Below are positions 1-3,611 of a stretch of DNA of 8,229 nt, piece after piece. Source of the DNA: Clostridia bacterium (GTDB taxonomy: Bacteria; Bacillota; Clostridia; HGM11327). Each line of letters begins with the position of its first letter. Positions within the stretch are counted from its first letter, which is position 1. The translations under genes and the position numbers were made by a program. The DNA is taken from positions 1 through 8,229 of the forward strand of contig JAGBHJ010000062.1 in NCBI GenBank assembly GCA_017935525.1, in the 5' to 3' direction. Below the pieces are notes generated by a model, which worked only from the letters and a program-made list of their open reading frames with translations, did no database searches and was not told the origin of the DNA.

Positions 1-456
1 GAACTTGCAGGGGCAACCAAGCAAATAGGCATAATTGCCCGTTGGGTAATACACGTTATAGGGCAGGTCGAGGAGAGGATAAACAGTATGAATATCCCCA
101 TATCTCTTGATGACGTTATGACGGGGATCACAAGGCTCGTAAATGAAAAGACCGGCTCGCTTGTAAATAACGTTATCGACGGCGTGATCGGATTTGTAAA
201 GGGCTTTCCTACCTTGGTGATGCTGCCCATCCTCACGTTTTATTTCTTAAAGGACAGAGCCTATTTTGCATCAAGGCTTGAGTTTGTGATACCTATGGGC
301 TGGCGTATGTCTATAAAGAAATTCGCAACAGGAGCAGATCACGTTATAAAAAGCTATATCAAGACCCAGCTGTTGCTTTCGCTGATAGTTGGAGCGCTGA
401 CGGCGGTGGGCTATTCTTTGCTGGGGTGCCGTACGCATTACTTTTGGGAATGCTGA
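1..456 (+). CDS. AI-2E family membrane transporter, N-terminal/middle part (5' end outside window; frameshifted)
   Basis: The frame is open from base 1, so the true start lies upstream. The 151 residues visible include hydrophobic segments, the motif LTFYFLKDR and the following KSYIKTQLLLSLIVGALTA, all typical of the middle of AI-2E/PF01594 (YtvI/PerM-like) proteins, which are usually about 350 residues with roughly eight membrane helices. Family members export small molecules or act in ion-coupled transport; some Firmicute members (YtvI) are linked to sporulation. The substrate here is unknown. After the codons for YSLLG the frame runs into an unrelated tail (CRTHYFWEC) and stops at 454-456. 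The family sequence resumes in another frame from about 426, so this is one half of a broken or misassembled gene. Family assignment is confident; whether the gene is functional is not known. Confidence 0.85.
   Translation, partial: ELAGATKQIGIIARWVIHVIGQVEERINSMNIPISLDDVMTGITRLVNEKTGSLVNNVIDGVIGFVKGFPTLVMLPILTFYFLKDRAYFASRLEFVIPMGWRMSIKKFATGADHVIKSYIKTQLLLSLIVGALTAVGYSLLGCRTHYFWEC
423..428 (+). other. Apparent -1 frameshift site in the AI-2E transporter gene
   Basis: The upstream frame reads CTG GGG TGC while the downstream frame reads GGG GTG CCG. One extra G in the GGGG run restores the expected LLGVPYALLLG. No classical X XXY YYZ slippery heptamer is present, so a single-base deletion (real mutation or sequencing/assembly error in a G run) is more likely than programmed frameshifting. 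Confidence 0.75.
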
Positions 457-776
457 TGGGCGTGTTTGAGCTGATACCCTATTTTGGCCCCGTAATTGCC
501 GCTGTGCCTGCTTGTTTGTTGGTTTTGAGTGCAGAACCCACAAAGATATTATGGACCTTGGGGGTGATTTTAGGCGTTCAACAGCTGGAGAACAATTTTT
601 TGAGTCCATACCTTATGGGGGCGCATTTTGACATTAACCCCGTTACGGTAATTGCGGTGCTGTGGCTCTTTGGCGGATTGTTTGGCTTTGTGGGATTTAT
701 TATTGCCATCCCCGTGTACGTGATAGTAAAGGATCTTGCGGAGGCGGTGTTCAACAGGCTTGTAAAAGTCGGCTGA
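426..776 (+). CDS. AI-2E family membrane transporter, C-terminal part (continuation after frameshift)
   Basis: This frame encodes the C-terminal part of the same transporter. It begins at VPYALLLGMLMG, continues through the hallmark FELIPYFGP and the conserved QQLENNFLSPYLMG, and ends with two further hydrophobic helices and a short basic tail before TGA at 774-776. It joins the preceding frame seamlessly if a single G is added to the GGGG run at 423-426. The GTG at 426 could formally be a start, but no Shine-Dalgarno sequence lies before it and the protein would begin in the middle of a helix, so independent translation is unlikely. The -35 element of the next gene's promoter overlaps its last codons. 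It should be read with 1-456 as one gene. Confidence 0.85.
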   Translation: MPYALLLGMLMGVFELIPYFGPVIAAVPACLLVLSAEPTKILWTLGVILGVQQLENNFLSPYLMGAHFDINPVTVIAVLWLFGGLFGFVGFIIAIPVYVIVKDLAEAVFNRLVKVG

Positions 777-788
777 AAGTAGTATAAT
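760..788 (+). promoter_or_regulatory. SigA-type promoter for the NUDIX gene
   Basis: TTGTAA (760-765, 4/6 match to the -35 consensus) is separated by 17 bases from a perfect TATAAT (783-788). Transcription would start near 795, giving a leader of about 24 nt before the ATG at 819. The -35 lies inside the last codons of the AI-2E gene, so the NUDIX gene can be expressed independently of the broken transporter. Predicted by inspection only. Confidence 0.65.
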
Positions 789-818
789 ATATACAAAATA
801 CGAAAAGAGGTATATTAT

Positions 819-1352
819 ATGGATCTGACAGAAAGAACCACTTCATCACAGACTCTTTACAAGGGTAAAATAATAGATCTGGAGCTTCACGACGTTGTGC
901 TCCCCGACGGCAAGAATGCAAAGAGGGAGATAGTGCGCCACAAGGAATGCGTTGCCGTGTTGGCTGTTGACGAGGATGAAAACGTAATACTGGTTGAGCA
1001 GTACAGAAAGCCCATTGACGGCGTGATCCTTGAGATTCCCGCAGGGCATATAGAGGAGGGCGAGACGCCGGAGCTGGCGGCAAAACGTGAACTTCTGGAG
1101 GAGACGGGCTTTGTGGCAACGGAAATGACTTACGTCAATAAGTATTACACCTCGCCCGGCTTTTCTGACGAGCTGATATACTTTTTCTTTGCAAGGGGAT
1201 ACAATACCTCCCAAAGAAACCCGGATGAGGACGAATTTATAAACGTAAAAAGACTTTCCGCAAAGGATTTTATACGCTTGATTGACGAGCACGGTACTAC
1301 CGACGAAAAGGCGATGCTTGCGGCGTATTACTATCAGGCAAGGTTTATGTGA
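819..1352 (+). CDS. NUDIX hydrolase, ADP-ribose pyrophosphatase-like
   Basis: This 177-residue protein carries a perfect Nudix box, G-x5-E-x7-RE-U-x-EE-x-G-U, at residues 76-98 (GHIEEGE through RELLEETGF). The preceding VEQYRKP and LEIPAG segments are typical of the ADP-ribose pyrophosphatase (NudF/YqkG) subgroup, and the length matches that subgroup. It would hydrolyse ADP-ribose to AMP and ribose-5-phosphate in the cytoplasm using Mg2+ held by the Nudix-box glutamates. The ATG at 819 is supported by AGAGG at 806-810 with an 8-base spacer and by a promoter just upstream. The next gene follows after 63 nt with no visible terminator, so the two are probably co-transcribed. Substrate choice within the ADP-sugar group is inferred; the NUDIX family call is certain. 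Confidence 0.93.
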   Translation: MDLTERTTSSQTLYKGKIIDLELHDVVLPDGKNAKREIVRHKECVAVLAVDEDENVILVEQYRKPIDGVILEIPAGHIEEGETPELAAKRELLEETGFVATEMTYVNKYYTSPGFSDELIYFFFARGYNTSQRNPDEDEFINVKRLSAKDFIRLIDEHGTTDEKAMLAAYYYQARFM

Positions 1353-1399
1353 GGGAATACTTACTCACAGCCCCGAATATGATTTATGAGAACGTGTTT

Positions 1400-1406
1400 G
1401 GGGAGG
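1400..1406 (+). promoter_or_regulatory. Ribosome binding site fixing a TTG start at 1416
   Basis: GGGGAGG is the strongest Shine-Dalgarno match in this area and lies 9 bases before an in-frame TTG at 1416-1418. The alternative ATG at 1386 in the same frame lacks any ribosome binding site and would place this GGGGAGG inside the coding region. Confidence 0.7.
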
Positions 1407-1415
1407 ATAAATACA

Positions 1416-1973
1416 TTGCGCGGAGCAATCATTGCAAGATACCTTTATGGGCACAGGGTACATTACGCTATCGTGGTGTATATTTACATAGCGGCGTTTT
1501 CCTGCGGTATATTTGTGGGCGGGAGAAACGGAGTGGCTGAGGTGCTTTGCAACAGTATGCCGTTGCTCTTGTTAAGAACTCTTTTGCCCGTGGTTGCCAT
1601 TATACTTGGCGGATTGTTCTTTGTGGGACAGCTTTTGGCGGTATGGGGCGAGTGCTACTGCGCATATTGCATTGGCAGGCTGATAGCGTCGGCGTTTGGC
1701 GTATCCTTTTTTTCGGGGAGCGCATATCTGTTATTTGTTGGTATACCCGTAGGACTGATATATTTTGTTTGTGTGTGCTTTGCGGGAGTAAATGCTTTGG
1801 AATGCAATTTGTCCCGCTTGAGGATAAGGGCAAAGGGCTTAAAGCGGCGGATGACCCACGAGGAAATAAGGATCTATATTGCAAAGTCCATGATAAGTAT
1901 TGGCGTCTGCCTGATTTGCAACGCCCTTGAGTACCTTGTTTTTGCAAAAGCGTACGTAAATCTGATATTATAG
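1416..1973 (+). CDS. Small polytopic membrane protein, possibly SpoIIM-like (TTG start)
   Basis: With the TTG start the protein has 185 residues and begins MRGAIIARYLYGHR, a short basic cytoplasmic stretch before the first membrane helix (about 17-35). Further hydrophobic segments lie at about 55-77, 80-95, 101-125 and 157-180, with a basic loop at 134-145 (RLRIRAKGLKRR). Length, topology and position directly after a NudF-like NUDIX gene fit stage II sporulation protein M, which acts with SpoIID and SpoIIP in septal peptidoglycan thinning during engulfment. I see no diagnostic SpoIIM motif, so the name rests mainly on context. Unusually, it has ten cysteines, including a cluster E79-C-Y-C-A-Y-C85 at a membrane edge. 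It could equally be an uncharacterised membrane protein. Confidence 0.75.
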   Translation: MRGAIIARYLYGHRVHYAIVVYIYIAAFSCGIFVGGRNGVAEVLCNSMPLLLLRTLLPVVAIILGGLFFVGQLLAVWGECYCAYCIGRLIASAFGVSFFSGSAYLLFVGIPVGLIYFVCVCFAGVNALECNLSRLRIRAKGLKRRMTHEEIRIYIAKSMISIGVCLICNALEYLVFAKAYVNLIL

Positions 1974-1993
1974 CATTTTTTGAAAAAAAGTGC

Positions 1994-2022
1994 TTGCAAA
2001 AAATCGCAATATGTAATAAAAT
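1994..2022 (+). promoter_or_regulatory. SigA-type promoter for the single-pass membrane protein gene
   Basis: TTGCAA (1994-1999, 4/6) and TAAAAT (2017-2022, 5/6) are separated by 17 bases. The start of transcription would be near 2029, about 28 nt before the TTG start at 2057. The surrounding 1974-2056 gap is A/T-rich and noncoding. Predicted by inspection only. Confidence 0.55.
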
Positions 2023-2056
2023 ATACACATAAGGAAAATAAGGAGTGTAATAAATT

Positions 2057-2581
2057 TTGTCTATTGTCAGATTGCTGAAGTTCATATTGAAAAATCTCTA
2101 TATCGTGCTGCTTGTTGTGGCGCTGTGTATAGTAGCGGCGTTTTTTGCCTACGATAACGCATACCTCAACATAATCGTGAGGGACGGTATGTCCGCCCGT
2201 GCCGAGTGCATATTGTACGATACCACCCCGGATAATACTGTGTACAAGCTTCACTCGCTTTTCAGTACGAACTACGTTTATAACGTATACGATACCGAGG
2301 CTGCAGAGTTTGATGACTATACCGCAACGGGCTTCAGATACAGCATAAACGTTGGTATTGCATGGGTTTGGCCATGGAGCGAGAAATGTACCGTTTCCGT
2401 TGAGGAGAGAGTGTTGGAGACCGTGTGGAAGTATACGGGCGAGGGAGAGGAAACCGAGGAGCAAAAGAATAACAGACCGCAATGGACCGACGGCGTATAT
2501 AATGTCAATTGCGTTAAGAAAAACGGCGTGTGGAAGATCGACAGCGTTGAGCTGGAGGAAGAACTGCCACCCATAGAATAG
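2057..2581 (+). CDS. Hypothetical membrane-anchored extracytoplasmic protein (TTG start)
   Basis: This 174-residue protein is not recognised. Residues about 13-33 form one hydrophobic membrane segment after a basic start (MSIVRLLKFILKN), so the remaining roughly 140 residues probably face outside. That domain is acidic, rich in tyrosine and aspartate, and ends with NGVWKIDSVELEEE. The 'NGxWKIDSV' ending resembles the last strands of NTF2-like/SnoaL or lumazine-binding-like small domains, but this is only a resemblance. The TTG at 2057 is preferred: AGGAG at 2041-2045 lies 11 bases upstream, the GTG at 2045 meets a stop at once, and the first in-frame ATG falls after the membrane helix. It appears to have its own promoter before it and a terminator after it (2676-2708), so it may be monocistronic. 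Confidence 0.75.
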   Translation: MSIVRLLKFILKNLYIVLLVVALCIVAAFFAYDNAYLNIIVRDGMSARAECILYDTTPDNTVYKLHSLFSTNYVYNVYDTEAAEFDDYTATGFRYSINVGIAWVWPWSEKCTVSVEERVLETVWKYTGEGEETEEQKNNRPQWTDGVYNVNCVKKNGVWKIDSVELEEELPPIE

Positions 2582-2646
2582 AACCGGTTTTATTGTATGT
2601 ATTGTTCGAGTTTTGTCGCAGCAGCGCGGCAGATGTCGAACGCCTA

Positions 2647-2675
2647 TTGACGAATTTTTAATTGATTGTTATAAT
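2647..2675 (+). promoter_or_regulatory. Near-consensus SigA promoter for the DUF975-like gene
   Basis: TTGACG (2647-2652, 5/6) and a perfect TATAAT (2670-2675) are separated by exactly 17 bases, giving 11 of 12 consensus positions. Transcription would start near 2682, inside the 5' arm of the hairpin that begins at 2676, leaving a leader of about 27 nt before the ATG at 2709. This is the strongest promoter-like sequence in the window. Confidence 0.75.
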
Positions 2676-2708
2676 CCTCTCGTAAGATCATTTACGGGAG
2701 GTTTTTTT
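2676..2708 (+). terminator. Intrinsic terminator overlapping the next gene's RBS
   Basis: CCTCTCGTAA (2676-2685) pairs with TTACGGGAGG (2692-2701): ten pairs including one U-G wobble, closing a six-base loop GATCAT, followed by seven T (2702-2708). This is a textbook Rho-independent terminator for transcripts arriving from the upstream gene that ends at 2581. Its 3' arm contains GGGAGG (2696-2701), which is also the Shine-Dalgarno of the gene starting at 2709, with the T run as the 7-base spacer. Transcripts begun near 2682 would lack most of the 5' arm and keep only a weak 4-bp GUAA/UUAC stem. Confidence 0.8.
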
Positions 2709-3482
2709 ATGATAAAGGAAATTAGTGTCAGATTGGTTGATAGTCTGCGGCAGGACAAGGACAGAAAAAAGCATTTTACAGAGGCGATAAGGGTCAACTG
2801 GATAGCCATCGTTGCAGGCGCGGCAATAGGTATGCTGTGCTGGGGAGTACCGCTGATTGGAATTGCGGTGTGGCTTTTGATATCCGCAGGGGTAAAGGCG
2901 TACTACGTTGGTGCATACGGCGGCAAGTATGATGAGACGACTGTATGGAGCATTGTCAAGAGGGCGAGAGGGATCCTGCCGATAATGCTTAAATACGGAT
3001 TTTTTGTGGGGATATGGTCGTTGATACCCGTGGTGGGCGTGGTAATATCTGTCGTTAAGTCCTATCAATACAGATTTGTTCCATACATATTGAGTGGTGA
3101 CGGCAAGGATGCCAAAAACGCCCTTAAGACTTCAAGGGAGATGACGACAGGCTTTTGTTTGGAGCTGTTTTTGCTGGACGTGTTGCTTATGTTGCCCTTT
3201 GTGATAGTGACGGGAGTGCTGGCGCTGTTAGCCTTGATACCCGTGATAGGAATATTCTTTGGTATTACGTGCGGATTGGTGGCGGTGTGCTTTGCGGCGG
3301 TGCTGCCGATTGCAAGAGGGTATGCCTTTGCGGCATGCTATACGGAAATAAAGGAGAAAAACGTTCATCCCAGAGCAAAGGCCGTTTATTGCAAATTCTG
3401 CATGAGCAAGATGGACCCGGGATGTCTGTATTGCTCAAACTGTGGCGAAAAGCTCACTGCGGAGGATGGAAAGGCAGGATAA
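2709..3482 (+). CDS. DUF975-like polytopic membrane protein with C-terminal zinc ribbon
   Basis: From the ATG at 2709, placed 7 bases after GGGAGG, the protein has 257 residues. An upstream in-frame extension to 2613 is open but passes through the promoter and terminator and is not expected to be translated. Hydrophobic segments lie at about 31-60, 90-115, 155-180 and 181-207. The stretch KSYQYRFVPYILSGD (117-131) followed by a SREM helix and an 'LELFLLDVLL' membrane segment resembles DUF975/PF06161 proteins. After the last helix comes a zinc-ribbon-like module, C228-x2-C231 ... C242-x2-C245, with an extra C239. Such proteins are uncharacterised integral membrane proteins of Firmicutes. The ribbon should lie in the cytoplasm if the helix count is even. 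It has its own promoter and ends before a strong terminator. Confidence 0.85.
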   Translation: MIKEISVRLVDSLRQDKDRKKHFTEAIRVNWIAIVAGAAIGMLCWGVPLIGIAVWLLISAGVKAYYVGAYGGKYDETTVWSIVKRARGILPIMLKYGFFVGIWSLIPVVGVVISVVKSYQYRFVPYILSGDGKDAKNALKTSREMTTGFCLELFLLDVLLMLPFVIVTGVLALLALIPVIGIFFGITCGLVAVCFAAVLPIARGYAFAACYTEIKEKNVHPRAKAVYCKFCMSKMDPGCLYCSNCGEKLTAEDGKAG

Positions 3483-3547
3483 GAAACGTAGGTACCCGAG
3501 ATACTTTCTTATTGAAAAAGCTACGGGGCTTACACCCGAGTATAGTT

Positions 3548-3607
3548 AATAAAGCCGTTGAAACACGTTACCTTACGGAGCGTGCCTCAACGGCTTTATT
3601 GTTTTTT
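3548..3607 (+). terminator. Strong intrinsic terminator between convergent genes
   Basis: AATAAAGCCGTTGA (3548-3561) pairs perfectly with TCAACGGCTTTATT (3587-3600), a 14-bp stem, followed by GTTTTTTAT (3601-3609) including six T. Inside the 25-base loop, CACG (3564-3567) can pair with CGTG (3581-3584), making a second, stacked stem. It ends the transcript of the DUF975-like gene. It also starts 11 bases beyond the stop of the convergent minus-strand gene; in that direction the stem is followed only by AACTATAC, so termination there is plausible but weaker. The remaining 3483-3547 stretch shows no gene. Confidence 0.88.
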
Positions 3608-3611
3608 ATAA

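Noticed and set aside
409..456. Programmed -1 ribosomal frameshifting in the AI-2E gene
   Set aside because: No X XXY YYZ slippery heptamer and no clear stimulatory stem right after; this family is not known to me to use recoding.
1350..1368. GTGAG / CTCAC hairpin just after the NUDIX stop, as a terminator
   Set aside because: Only five pairs with a ten-base loop and no T tract; no support as a terminator.
1972..1994. A/T-rich inverted repeat AGCATTTTTT / AAAAAAAGTGCT after the SpoIIM-like gene, as a terminator
   Set aside because: The loop would be only about two bases with a bulged G, and no T tract follows; A/T-rich chance pairing is more likely.
1874..2482. Long minus-strand open frame of 202 codons opposite 1874-2482
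   Set aside because: It is antisense to two well-supported plus-strand genes with matching ribosome binding sites and promoter, and its translation shows no recognisable domain.
2604..2640. TTCGA...TCGAA hairpin with inner GTCGC/GCGGC pairing between 2581 and the promoter at 2647
   Set aside because: The stem is interrupted by mismatches and no T tract follows; the clear terminator is at 2676-2708. It could be a weak leader or 3' structure but nothing supports a named element.
2613..2708. N-terminal extension of the DUF975-like protein by 32 residues
   Set aside because: It would be translated through the promoter, the hairpin and the T run, and no ribosome binding site precedes it; ATG 2709 has GGGAGG at the right distance.
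3494..3540. Direct repeat ACCCGAG at 3494-3500 and 3534-3540
   Set aside because: Seven bases, two copies, no flanking symmetry or element; likely chance.
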